Positions 47,352 to 58,558 of a DNA stretch of 64,000 nt are shown piece after piece; positions within the stretch are counted from its first letter, which is position 1; each line of letters begins with the position of its first letter. The DNA comes from Terfezia claveryi (taxonomy: Eukaryota; Ascomycota; Pezizomycetes; Pezizales; Pezizaceae): NCBI GenBank assembly GCA_015179025.1, contig WHUX01000010.1, positions 701,420 to 765,419 of the forward strand, written 5' to 3'. The notes beneath the pieces are model-generated. The model was not told the DNA's origin. It was given only the letters and a program-made list of their open reading frames with translations, and did no database searches. The position numbers were made by a program, and so were the translations under genes.

Positions 47352-50300
47352 ATGGCGCCGCAGGGCTCCCGCTCCCGCACCCCATCCGTCCGCCCCTCAA
47401 CACCCCCACCACCACCACAATCACAGCCCTCGTCCCCCGACCACCTCACCACCGCGCTTCCCCCCCCACCATCCCGCTCGCCAACTCGCTCCCCTAGCCA
47501 CCGGCGCTGGACAAAGTCGGCGTCGCCCGAGAAGCATCAGAGCGTGCGGGAGTTTGGGGTGGGGGGGCTTGTGACTACGGCGAACCAGGTTAGCCCGAGG
47601 AAATTTGTCACTAGCACAGTATTCACCCCTTCAAAGGTGGTAGGCGGTAGTGCGGCTGCGGCTGGGGTAAGGCTGGGTGGCGAGACGCTTATTAATGTTG
47701 CTGGGGAGGAGGAGGCGTGGAGAATCAAAGTTACTGTGGAGGCGGAGAGGGGGGGGCCTAGTGGGGTTAAGGGCGAGGCAGCATCGGGGGAGGATGTAGG
47801 TAGGGTTATGGGAAGGGGGAGAGGGAGGGGAAGTTGGAGGGGCAGGAGTGCGACGCCCAGGGTGAGGAAGGCGACTCATGCGGGGAGGGAAGCAGGGAGG
47901 GGGAGAAGTGTGGGTGAGGACGGAGACGAGGATGGTGGGGTGGTGGTTAGGAAGAAAAGGGGTACAGTTACAGCTCCTACGGTAGCAGATACGCTGAAAG
48001 CACCGCGTTCGAGGGGGAGGGGAAGGGGAAGGACTCTAACGGCGAGGGTACCTGTGCAGAGGGGTGGGGGCCCGGAGAGCGATGAGGATGATAGTGATGA
48101 TGATAATAATGGGGAACATCCATTCTTGGATATTTCTAGGGAGGAAGAGGAGAAGTCGCGGTCTACGTCGGCGGTACCGGGGCGTAGTAAGGGGAAGGGA
48201 AAGGCGGTTGAAACAGCCGCACCCAGAATGAAGCGTATTGTAACACCAGCACCTGCGGCCACTAAGGCTACTACGTCACCCGAAAATCCCAGGGGGAGGA
48301 AAGAGATCTCTGCAACTACAGATACAGTCACCGACGCAGCCGCCACAATAACATGGCACAGGGCACCACGACACAAGAAACCTACTGAGGAACCTGCAGC
48401 CGAACTCGGCGGCGACGATGAGGGTGGAGAACGAGAAGACGGGGACGTTGCCAGCGTCGTCCTCGTACCCAAGACCCGAGCCCGCGGCAACTCTGACGCC
48501 GGATCAGGAGCAGGAGCAGGAGCAGGAGCAGGAATTGGAATCGGAATAGGCAAGCGAGTAACCGCAACAAGTACAATGCTTGGTATCGAGAGGCTACGGA
48601 CAAGTACCGCCGCAAGCGATGCTATCCGGGAAAGGCGGCGGCTGGCGAAGGAGAGGGAGCAGAGGAATGTCACACCAAGGGAGAGGGTGGGGAGTGTGGT
48701 GGTAAGTTTTAAAAAAAATCCAATTTCTTTATTTAATTGTTCCTGCTTGGACAATATTCCTTGCTTTTTTTCTTTTTTCTTTCTTCTTTTTGTGGATGTC
48801 GCTTTGTTTATGATTCCGGATTCGGGATCTGGTGGTGATAGGTTGATGGTGATTGGCGTTTGGCTGGCAGCGAGGCTTTATGGCTATGATTTTGGGGCAT
48901 CGGTGTCTCATAGAATAAACAGGAAAAAAAACAAAGAGGCAAAAACATATTGAACAGCTGCATGAGTCCCATGTGCACAACGAGATATGTTACACCCGCC
49001 GATGGATACCCTACCCTGTTTGGTGGTGAATCGTCATGTTTTGCTCAGGTCTTTGGGCTTGCCTTTGGGTTTTTTTCTTTTCTTTATTGGAATCCTGGCT
49101 CTCTGCTGCTAGATGTTTTTTGGGAATTCTGGTGATTACGGCTTCGATTTATATACCCTATTTGCTTAATCCTCTTCCTCGCATTAAGCTCTCAGGGCAC
49201 TTCCCTTGATATCTATCACCATTGCGAATGTCTATAATACATCTACTAACACCCCCCACACCATAATATAGAGTATCGACTCACCCATAGCCAGCGCTGC
49301 TCCTCTGCTCGTCCCCAAAACCCGTCAACCCCCCCCTTCCTCCTCCGCACCCACCACGGCCCCACCCGGCCCACCAACAACCCGTCTGCGCCCTACCCAG
49401 CAAAGAGTCGTATCTAATACCTCTCTGCAATCCCAGCAAACAGCCACCCCACCGCCTACGTCGTCGCCGGGCCCGCTGAGGAGTCCGCTGGGTGAGATGA
49501 GGGGGAGCAGGGTTAATAGTGTTAGTATGTCTCCGGGGAGGGATGACGAGGGGAAGTTTGAGGAGGAGGAGGAGGAGTCGGCGATTGACTGGACAGGCTT
49601 TGCGGTGGGGTGTGAAAGTGATAGTGATAGTGATGGTGATGATGATGGTAGTGGTGAGAGTGATGCTGGTGTAGGCGGGAGTGGGAGTGGGAGTGGGTTT
49701 ACCCACATTACTGGGCCATTGGAGATGGAGAAAACCTCAGTAGCAACGGCGCGGGCTAACCGCTCAGCAGCGGGATGGCAGCTCCCAACCCCTTCCGCGA
49801 TACAATCCCAACAAACCAGAATTTCTGAGACAAGCACCAACCCGAAACGGCCCACCAACTACCCCAGCGCCACCCCACTACCGCAACACCAGCGCAGCCC
49901 CAGCATCGCAAGCAGCACCGCCTGGCCTGACACCGACACCGAACTCCCATACTCCTCTCCCACCACCAAAGAAGACGGCGAGACAATCGTACACAAACGC
50001 ATCAGCAGCGTTGATAGCGTCGCATACTTCTCAGAATCGCAGTCTCAGGCAGGAAGTGTAAGGCGGAGTTCGGTCATTACTACAACACCAGAGGGAACGA
50101 TAGTGGGCGGGAAAGGAGGGACGGGGAGGAAGAGGATATTGGATATTTTGCCTGCGGATTATGAGAGTAGGAGGACGCTGTTTGATGGGGTAGTGCCGCC
50201 GAGGGCGGAGAGTCCTCCTGTCGTTGCTGTAAAGGAAGAGGAGACGGGAGCGGAGGTTAGGCCAAAGAGGAAGGGCAAGAGGAAGATCGTGGGATTTGCG

Positions 50301-53300
50301 GGGGAGGTGGAAGAAATTCCCATAACTACTAGTAGGGCTTCGCCATCGTTGGCACAACCACAGGAGGGAGATGAAACAGAACAGGTACAACATCCCGAAA
50401 ATTGTAGGTTTCCGTCATCACCGCCGGCGCCACAACAACAACAGCAGCGGGGGGAACAGTGCCCACATACCCCCATAGCCCCCACCAGCACAATTTCCTT
50501 CTTCCCAGACTTATTCGTTCCAAAAAGACGTTACATCGAAGTCGCCCGGCAAAAAGTCCAAAGCCGCCGGGCACCAGAATTAGCCCGGTGTAGAGTCGCA
50601 AGTGTAGTTCTTCAACGGGCCGTATTGGGTGATATGGGCGGGCGGGATGGCGGCGGGGTGCCGAGGGAGTTTGGGGGATATTTAGTCCGGGTTGTTGAAG
50701 GCGGGAAGGGGAAAGAGAGGGCTGTAGAGAGTGAGGTGGTTGATGCTGGGGCGGAGGGGGGGTTGGAGGTTGCGGTTAGACGGGGGATTTCCATGCAACA
50801 GGTGAATAGTCCGGTTCCGGGGCCGTCGGTGGTGGGGATGGTTAGATCTGGGAGTCCGACCGGGGAGGTGTCGTATCCGATTATGCCGGCGAGGAGGAGG
50901 GTTTCTGGGTTGGGGTTTGCGTCGGGAGCAGTGCCGAACTTGGTTCCTGGTCCTATCATGCTGGCGAGTAATAGTAATGGTAATGGCAATGGTAACGGTA
51001 CTAGCATTGGGAATAGTACTCCTGGTCGTTCTTCCGGGTTTAGGAGGGCTGCAATGTCGATGGCTACGCCTAGTGGGTACGGTGGAAGTGGGGCGGGGAC
51101 AAATGCAACAAATACACCAAGCAGGAGCAACCTCAGCAACGCACAAGCAGCAGTAGTAATTAAGGACACGATTTCGAGTGCGAGGGCGTTTAGTGGGGCC
51201 ACTGGGAGGGGACCGGGGGGGAGTGCGAGTGTGGTGCAGACACCGATGAAGGAGAAGGATTTGAGGGCGAGTTTGCTCGAGACGTTGGCGAGGAGTAGGA
51301 GGATGTTGGGAGTTAGGAGGAGTACGACTCCAGAGAGGGGGGTTGGGGGGGCGTTCAACACGGGAACACAAGGAATGCAGGTGAGGGATGCCGAGGTTGT
51401 GTTCATGAAACAGGCATCGGAGGAGGTGCTGGGAGAGGAGAAGATGGTTGATGAGGAGGAGGAAAGGGAGGAGGATATGGTAGATGTGGATGTTGAGCCA
51501 GAGGTGGATATTGATGGGTTAATTCAGGAGCAGTTAATAAGGCAGGTTTACGAGCGGAGGTCGGTTGAGCACGAGGAGCGACGGAGGTCTCAGTCGCAGG
51601 AGTCAAAAGTACTACACCAGCAACCACCGGCAGAGGCACGAGCTCCGTCAACATCAGCTTCACTAGAGCCATCACTATCATCGCTATCATCACGACAGCC
51701 GACACCCTCGCCAGCTCCAGCACGGGTGGCTCTCAATCTCCCCACCACAACACCATCTGCTGGCGGAACCCACCGCTCAAGGAGAAGGGCAGTCACACCT
51801 ACAACTACCAGAGTCACTCGAAGCATGTCTGCCAGATCCTCCCTGGAGGCCGAGGATAGGGATATGGCAACTACTATCCCCGCTCCGGCTCGTGCGGCTC
51901 GTGCACGAAGTACCAGGTCCTCGACTAAGCCTATAGACGAGTCTCCAGTGCCAGTGCTGGTACCTCCGAGTATACCAATTGATACTCCGGCGCCGTCGAG
52001 ACGGCCAGCGAGGGGTGTTATTACGAGGCAGAGATTGACGCTGGAGGAGAGGTGGGAGGAGGAGAGGAGGGAGAACGTTAGGAAGGCGAGGGAGGGGGGG
52101 TGGTTATCGTTGATAATGACGGGGATGAGGTGGTGATGGAGAAGGAAACGGTGGTGATTGAGGAGGATGAGGGTGAGGATGAGGATGATGATGGGGATGA
52201 GAGATATGTCCTTGGTCCGAATGAGGAGGGCTCTGAAGAAGAAGAGGGTTCGGGTACCAGTGATGAAGAGGAGCTGAAAGAAGGGGAGGTAGACGAAGAG
52301 GAGGATGAAGAGGAAATGGTGGATGTGGTAGAAGCTCTCCATGCCACACCAACGACGAAATACCTGCACGCCAATAATCCCGTGGTGGAAGAATACATGG
52401 AAGTAGAACAACAGCAACAGGACTATGCAGCGGAAGAGGAAGCGACTGCCGAGTCCGCAGAGGACGAAACAGACTCAGCTGAAGACGACGAGCCAATGAT
52501 ATTCCCCCGAAGGGGTATAATACGAAATCAGAGTGTCAGTCCCGCAAGGGGGATAAATATGGCGTCTTATACACCTATTCGAAAACCTCCCACGAGAACT
52601 CTTGCGTTTGGTGGTGCTTGGGACTCCGTGGGAGTGTCAAAACCGCGATTAAACTTTTCCGCTGCTAAGGATCCTGTGGTGGGTTACAATCAGGCGGCGG
52701 AGCCAGAGGAAGAGGAATCAGAAGCGACGGCCACATCCGATGACGAAACTGAAGACTCATCAAAAGAAGAGCCAATCATATACCCCCGAAGAGGCATTTT
52801 GAGAAAGGTGGGCGCGAGCCCGGCCGTCGGGATCAATATGTCCCCGAGTACGCCAATTAGGTGCGCGCCGAGGGAGAGTAGGTGGGGGATAGAAGGGCAG
52901 ACTCCGCCGCAAGTGGTGCAGGGGAGGGCGTATTTGGCGAGAGGGCAGCCGGCGTGGACGCCGAGGGATTTGAGGTTGGGAGAGTGGAGGAAGGAGGGGA
53001 AGGATAGTAGTGTTGGGTGGGTAGAGGGGGAGGATGAGGAGAAAGATGAGGAGGATGAGGAAGATGAGGAAGATGAGGAAGATGAGGAAGATGAGGAAGA
53101 TGAGGAAGATGAGGAAGATGAGGAAGATGAGGAAGATGAGGAAGATGAGGAAGATGAGAAAGAAAAAGAGGAAGAGGAAGAGGGTGAAGTGGAAGATGAT
53201 GAGGAACAATCGGAGGAAGAAGAAGCGGAGGAAGATGGCGGGGGGTCAGAAATGGATACAATGGAAGGTGAAGGGGACATAACGCCAGTACCTTCACCAC

Positions 53301-54079
53301 CAAAACCAGGAATCGCAGCAAGATTATTCGGATCCTGGTGGGGGGCCAGCAGCAGCAATAAACCCACCGATTCACTCAGAGAAATCCTACCTTCCCAGCT
53401 TTCCCAACCCAACTCACACGCCCACCCGGCCTACGACCCTCCCCATTCCCAAAACTGGGCAATCACCACCACCGATCAGTCCTATACAAGTGCAGACACA
53501 ACCACCTCGTCTACCTCGTCTACCTACACCTCCTCCTACATCCAACGCGCCGCAAATGTCCAGCAACAACAACTCAGCCGCCCAGACCTCTGGCTGCCCC
53601 ACCACTGGGCCCTCCTCGATGAACTGATGCACGACCTACCACACCCCAACGCTCCAGTCACCCTCCCGCAACCCCCCACCCGTTACGACATATTCAAGCG
53701 CAACCGTCTGCGGGAACATTCTCTTCGAAACCCCTCCACCTCCGACGCCATCCTCCCCGGGACCAGGAGCCTCCGCATTCCCTTCCTAAACATCCACATC
53801 CCCCTCCCTCCTCCGCTCCCAGAACGCAACTGGCGGAAAAGCCCGATAATGGGGCTCGACGAGCGGGAGAAGATGGTTGTGGGATGGTTTGTGCAGGAGG
53901 CGCGGGTGAGGTTTGGCGAGGACTGGAGTGGCAGGGAGAGGGAGGAGGACGTGGCGAAGATGGTGAGGGGGTGGGGGTTGGGAAGGGTTAAGTCTCAGAG
54001 GAGTGATGGGGGAGTCAGGGTTGGTGGGGTGGGCAGTGAGGGCAGGAGGAGAGAGTATTATAGAGGGGTGAGGATTTGA
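47352..54079 (+). CDS. Very large AT-hook/RG-rich nuclear-type protein (one apparent frameshift)
   Basis: Exon 1 47352-48701, intron 48702-49271 (570 nt, GTAAGT...ATATAG, phase 0), exon 2 49272-54079; about 2050 aa if one base is added to the G7 run at 52094-52100. Without it the frame stops at 52134-52136. The N-terminal region has FVTSTVFTPSKVV and LINVAGEEEAWRIKVTVEAE. AT-hook-like RGRGRG clusters and a (T)ARVPV motif follow, resembling fungal AT-hook proteins of unknown function. Later come FFPDLFVPKRRYIEVA and long Ser/Thr/acidic stretches. A motif PRRGI(I/L)R...SPA.GINM...TPIR occurs twice (about 52506 and 52785), then a run of DEE repeats. The ordered C-terminus reads RPDLWLPHHWALLDELMHDL and GLDEREKMVVGWFVQEARVRFG. 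DNA or chromatin binding is inferred from composition. Two adjacent genes are a less likely alternative. Confidence 0.7.
53028..53164. repeat. Acidic coding minisatellite (GATGAGGAA)n
   Basis: About fourteen GAT-GAG-GAA units encode an uninterrupted DEE run of about 45 residues within the large nuclear-type protein. It creates long spurious frames in every other reading direction. Confidence 0.95.
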
Positions 54080-54458
54080 AGGTTGGAGTTAGGACTTGGG
54101 GTCCTGGGATGGATACTTAGCTTTCCCTCGTATGTGTAGTGTCGTTGGTGTTAGGTTTTGGTTTTTTTTTTTGTAGGCTTTTTGTGGGCTTTTTGTAGTA
54201 GGCTTTTTGTATGTTTACCTTTTTGTGTTAACTATATGGCTTTTTGGTTATGGGGTTATGAGTCATGGGTATCGTGTGTGTGTGTGTTTTATGTGTGTGT
54301 TTTATGTGTATGTATTTGTGTGTATGTGTTTGGGGTGAGTTGGTTGGGGAGGAGGGAGATAGAGAATATGGATATAGCTATAATTATGGGAGCTTTTTTT
54401 TTTTTTTTTTTTTGTGCTAGTTTTAGTGTATGTGTCTATGTGTGTGGCTGGAATGTTA

Positions 54459-54489
<31 letters not shown>

Positions 54490-56590
54490 TTTATGATTTA
54501 TTATATTATATCTTATTTTATTATTATTTTTTATATTTTTTATAATTTTCAATGCTTTGTTTTGTCATATAACCTTCTTCTTCCCTCCCCTCTCGTCCTC
54601 TCTCTTCCTCTCCCCGGTCCGGGGGATAGGCCAGGGGAGGAGAAGGAAAGGAATTAATTATATCATTATCTTTATTATTATCATGTATGTGTTTTTAGAT
54701 AATAGTAGTTGGGAAGAAAGTATTGGAGGGGTACCTAGGGTTTTGGAAGTATGGACAACCAAACTCAAACTAAAAACCAAAACTATAAACCATTCTATGT
54801 AAAAAATAAAAATAAAAATAAAAATAAAAATAAAAAAAATTGGATTTTTTGGATTTTTTTTGGGGGGGGGTTTTTTTTTTGGGGGGGGATTTTTTTAATT
54901 ATTTATATCATATATATATATATATGTGTATGTGTGTGTATATATATGCAATAAGTACTGTAAGCTCAAGTAAACTATCTAACTAAGTATATATTATTTA
55001 CGAATATACCTATACAGAAGCTACTACTACTATAACCCTCTTAAGCCAAATATATATATCTACACACATCACATACTTGTCATCAACCTTAATCTAACTG
55101 ACCCCGTTATATACCTAACTAAAACTTGTACTGTTGTAACTTTTTTTTTTGTTACATACTGTATGTATGTATGTGTTAATTTCGGTTTTTATTGCTGCCT
55201 TTTCTTTTCTCGTGACTATATTTTATATATATATATATTTTTTGTATTATTATTATTATTATTTTTTTTGGTGGCGGGAGGAGGTAAGGGGAGGAGAGGA
55301 GAGGGTGAGGGTGATGTGAAAAGTGAGGTGAGGTGACGTGACGTGAGTACATACCTATAAGTAAAGTAAAAGTCTCGAGTTTTTAAACGGGCACCCCACC
55401 CTCACCCCAAAAACCCCACCTCCAACCTCCACCCTCCATCCTTACGCGGGGGGGGGGCGCGGAATTTGCATGCAGAAAATAATGGGGAAAAAGAATTCCC
55501 TTCCTTCCTCCGCTGCCGCAAGATCGAGATGGCGGTTCGACTTCCCCCCCAACCCCACTTCCTCTCTACCAGAGGTTGTGCAACCAGAGTACCCACTACC
55601 ACTACCCAAACCAGCTACCAAGAAAAAAAGGGCACTGTGCTACACTAGATTAAGCTTCTGTCATATTTGATCTGGTAGTCTGGTTGGCACAACACCCTCG
55701 TAGTTGATCTGGTTGGTACGACCCCTCCTGGTTAGGGTTAGTCTGGTTTAATCAGGTTAGGTAGGGTTCCTGCCAACGCCAAAGAAGGTTACCAAATCCA
55801 AATCTATTACTCTCTTCAACCAAACAAATACATCGCTAAGAGAAAAAAAAATCACAGACTTCCGTTCTATATATGCCCCCCGAAAATGTCCAACGCAGCT
55901 TTCCAAAACCAATCCTATGCTTGCCAAAAATTCTATTCACCCCACATAACGATCGATCCAATAATCAGCCCAAACAGCCCCCGCAGACACATCCATGCCA
56001 CCTACATGCTCACAGAATCACAAAAAAAAAAAAAGGTTTATCTGCGCTCCCCTAGCCGGCTGTTCCAATTTCGTTTGGGTTGTAACAAGGCGGAGTATGT
56101 TAACATACAGCAAGTAACGCTGCAGCGTGCATCACGCCAGGTTTCCGGACAAACCAGTAAAAAATAAACGAAATGGAAACAAAAGGAAATGGGTTTAGGA
56201 AGTAACAGTCGATTACCTTCACATTTGTTCTTGTTGCCGGGAAACGCTGCATTCTGATTCGAAAAGAATCTATTTTCCTTTTTTCGAACTTGAATGTCGT
56301 CACTTGACGTTAACCTGTGCAAAAAACACACCCAACAACGCAAACAACCCATTTCCGAGGAATGGAGAGGAAGAATGGGGGAAATAAAGTGAAGTAAAAA
56401 GTTGATTAAAGGAAATTCGTTAGATTCGTCATATCGTTCATAATAGTCATAAAGTCGTTTCTTCACCCGTGAAACACGCCGCGTAACACCATTGGATAAA
56501 ATAAAACAAAAAGAGAAGTAATAAATGAAGGTTGCCCAAAAAAAACCAAGGATAATAAAATTTTCGCAGGCATGCAAGAGAAAACAAAGT
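54080..56590. other. Low-complexity intergenic region
   Basis: Rich in microsatellites: TGTGTGTTT at 54275-54340, T runs at 54160 and 54394-54412, TA dinucleotides at 54470-54490, AAAAAT repeats at 54800-54838, alternating T and G homopolymers at 54847-54897, TATG repeats near 55160, and a G run at 55447. Coding candidates are absent. Confidence 0.6.
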
Positions 56591-58558
56591 CTAATAGTAG
56601 GTCCCTACAGCGTTGGCAGGTCGCCTCCTTCGCTTGCCACTGCTGCCACTGTCGTTGACAAGGTCGGCTTGCTCTGCATCTGTAGCACAGCGGACTTCGT
56701 ACCTCCTCAACGCCTCCATGTACTCTCGTAGACCCTTATCCATGGCCGGAACAGCCATGGACTGTCCTGTGGGTGACCTAGAGGCACCTCCTGCAACGGC
56801 ACCAGTCCGGGATTTCCCTAGCGATGCAAAGGTAGGGCTGCAGTAGCTTGGGGTTGATGATCCCCGGGAGTGCTGTTGTTGGTACTGAGTAGCGCGGGTG
56901 AGGTAGCTAGATGGCAAAGGAAGGTTGTTGGAGTTGTCAACGTCCATAGACTCTCCGTCCATACGGAATACCGCGCCGTCAACGCTACCAAAGGATCCAG
57001 TCTTTCCGACTCCTCCGACAATTCCCCGACCAATAGACTGTCGTTTATATCCGGGCGAGACGGATCCAGAGCCAGCTGTTCCGGGACGTGAGTGTTCCTG
57101 TCGTGGTGACCGCTGCTGTTGGGTGAGGTGTCCCTTGGACTTAAAGAATGAGGCAGTGTATGCTTTTAGTTGTGGTGGGGTGGCTTGAGCGGTTTGCTGT
57201 TGCCTTGATGAACCTCCGCTGGAAGTCGGTGTCCGTGGGGGAGTATCTGCAGCAACTGGCCTTTGGTACCTCCTTCGGTGATCCGCAACCGCTGCTCGGG
57301 CTTCCTCCTCCTTCATGAACCTCTCTTCAACGGCTCCTGCTTGTTGCTGTTGTTGTCGCATTTTGAGCATCTGCGCCTCTTGTTGCATCTTCAACTGCTG
57401 CCGTTGATATGCTCGCTTCATCTTCTCCCTCTCTCGATTGCCCCAGTCGTCGACATCAAGCATATCCGCATCACCCTGGAATCCTTCCTCATCGTCATCC
57501 CAGACAAACTCATCCACACCATTGGTGCCAGCAGATCCACCGGACCACATTGACCGTTCCTGAATCTCGGGTAGCGTGTCTAATTGGCTGAGGAGGAAGT
57601 TTTTGCGGTCGATCGCGGCGTATATTTGTTCGATATTCACTGTATTTTTGTTGGCTTCATCCGTCCACCCATACATGTATTTTCCCCATGGGTAACCCTC
57701 ACCTTCAATTGGATTTTCAGTAGCATTGGAACCTCGTCGCCGGCTCTCCTCGTTTTGCTCGGATGCCACAAGCTGGCGCTGCTCCCGAACATAACCCTGT
57801 ACTCGTTGCCATCGCGCCATGCGGGTATCTTGTAGAATGAGTTCGACGGCATTCTTAGTCAACGGTGGTGGCTTTCGCCTGCTCGATCGAGCGGGAGTTT
57901 GCGGAGCTGCAGTTCGGCTGTTAGAAGTGGCAGATGCAGAGAATTGCTGGGATCCAGTTATTGGCAATGTAGGGATGTTTACTCGCTGATGCTGTGGAGA
58001 AGCTGCCATGGCTGGGTGCGAATCATCCTGAGTTAGTACCAAGAAAGCTCCTCCTGGTAGAGCTGGATGTCGCTTTTGCTGCTGGCTTTGTGCCACAAAT
58101 TCAGAGAGTACTGGGTAAACTGATCGTTGTTGTTGTTGTTGCTGTTGCGCCTGAGAGGCATGGTGATGGTGCTGAAACTGATGCAGTGCCTGTCTGGCAG
58201 ACCTAAGCATATCCGCGTAGTATTTTCGATTTTCTTGTCGGTAGGATTGTGCTGAAGCTGCGTTCCTCTGACGCTGGTTTTGTTGAGGTGATGGTGGAGC
58301 GGAATTTGATACACTTGAATTGGTGGGTGATATCGGCGGGGTGAGGGGTTGGTTGTATACCGGTACCGGAATTCGTGACCTATGGTACCTTTTCGGCTTA
58401 TCTGCTGGGGACGAATTGGATGACGGTGGGGTTGTAGGTATTTTGTGGTGGATATAGTGAGCAGGCGAAGAATTTACTGCCAGGGGAGAATGGTCACGGT
58501 GTGAAGGGTTGGTGTTGATGTTGTGCAGGGTCTTAAGCTTCTTCATAGCGCTCGCCAT
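56591..58558 (-). CDS. Unrecognised poly-Gln, Ser/Pro-rich protein
   Basis: A single uninterrupted 655-codon frame. I do not recognise the family. Visible segments: a short N-terminal basic helix (MASAMKKLKTLHNIN), a Ser/Pro region, a helical segment (SAQSYRQENRKYYADMLRSA), and poly-Gln/His near 130-150. A conserved-looking core follows (NAVELILQDTRMARWQRVQG to YPWGKYMYGWTDEANK), then an acidic segment (VDEFVWDDDEEGF) and a Gln-rich coiled-coil stretch near 380-420. The end has MDKGLREYMEALRRYEVRC and a basic KRRRRP cluster that could act as a nuclear signal. The composition suggests a transcription or chromatin cofactor; this is inference. Length, codon usage and ordered segments support a real gene. 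Confidence 0.72.
   Translation of the reverse strand: MASAMKKLKTLHNINTNPSHRDHSPLAVNSSPAHYIHHKIPTTPPSSNSSPADKPKRYHRSRIPVPVYNQPLTPPISPTNSSVSNSAPPSPQQNQRQRNAASAQSYRQENRKYYADMLRSARQALHQFQHHHHASQAQQQQQQQRSVYPVLSEFVAQSQQQKRHPALPGGAFLVLTQDDSHPAMAASPQHQRVNIPTLPITGSQQFSASATSNSRTAAPQTPARSSRRKPPPLTKNAVELILQDTRMARWQRVQGYVREQRQLVASEQNEESRRRGSNATENPIEGEGYPWGKYMYGWTDEANKNTVNIEQIYAAIDRKNFLLSQLDTLPEIQERSMWSGGSAGTNGVDEFVWDDDEEGFQGDADMLDVDDWGNREREKMKRAYQRQQLKMQQEAQMLKMRQQQQQAGAVEERFMKEEEARAAVADHRRRYQRPVAADTPPRTPTSSGGSSRQQQTAQATPPQLKAYTASFFKSKGHLTQQQRSPRQEHSRPGTAGSGSVSPGYKRQSIGRGIVGGVGKTGSFGSVDGAVFRMDGESMDVDNSNNLPLPSSYLTRATQYQQQHSRGSSTPSYCSPTFASLGKSRTGAVAGGASRSPTGQSMAVPAMDKGLREYMEALRRYEVRCATDAEQADLVNDSGSSGKRRRRPANAVGTYY

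Noticed and set aside
47876..48754. 292-codon minus-strand frame
   Set aside because: Antisense to the large nuclear-type gene; composition is a shadow of its GC-rich codons.
50612..51406. 264-codon minus-strand frame
   Set aside because: Antisense shadow of the large nuclear-type gene.
52690..53412. Poly-Ser minus-strand frame
   Set aside because: Complement of the acidic GATGAGGAA minisatellite.
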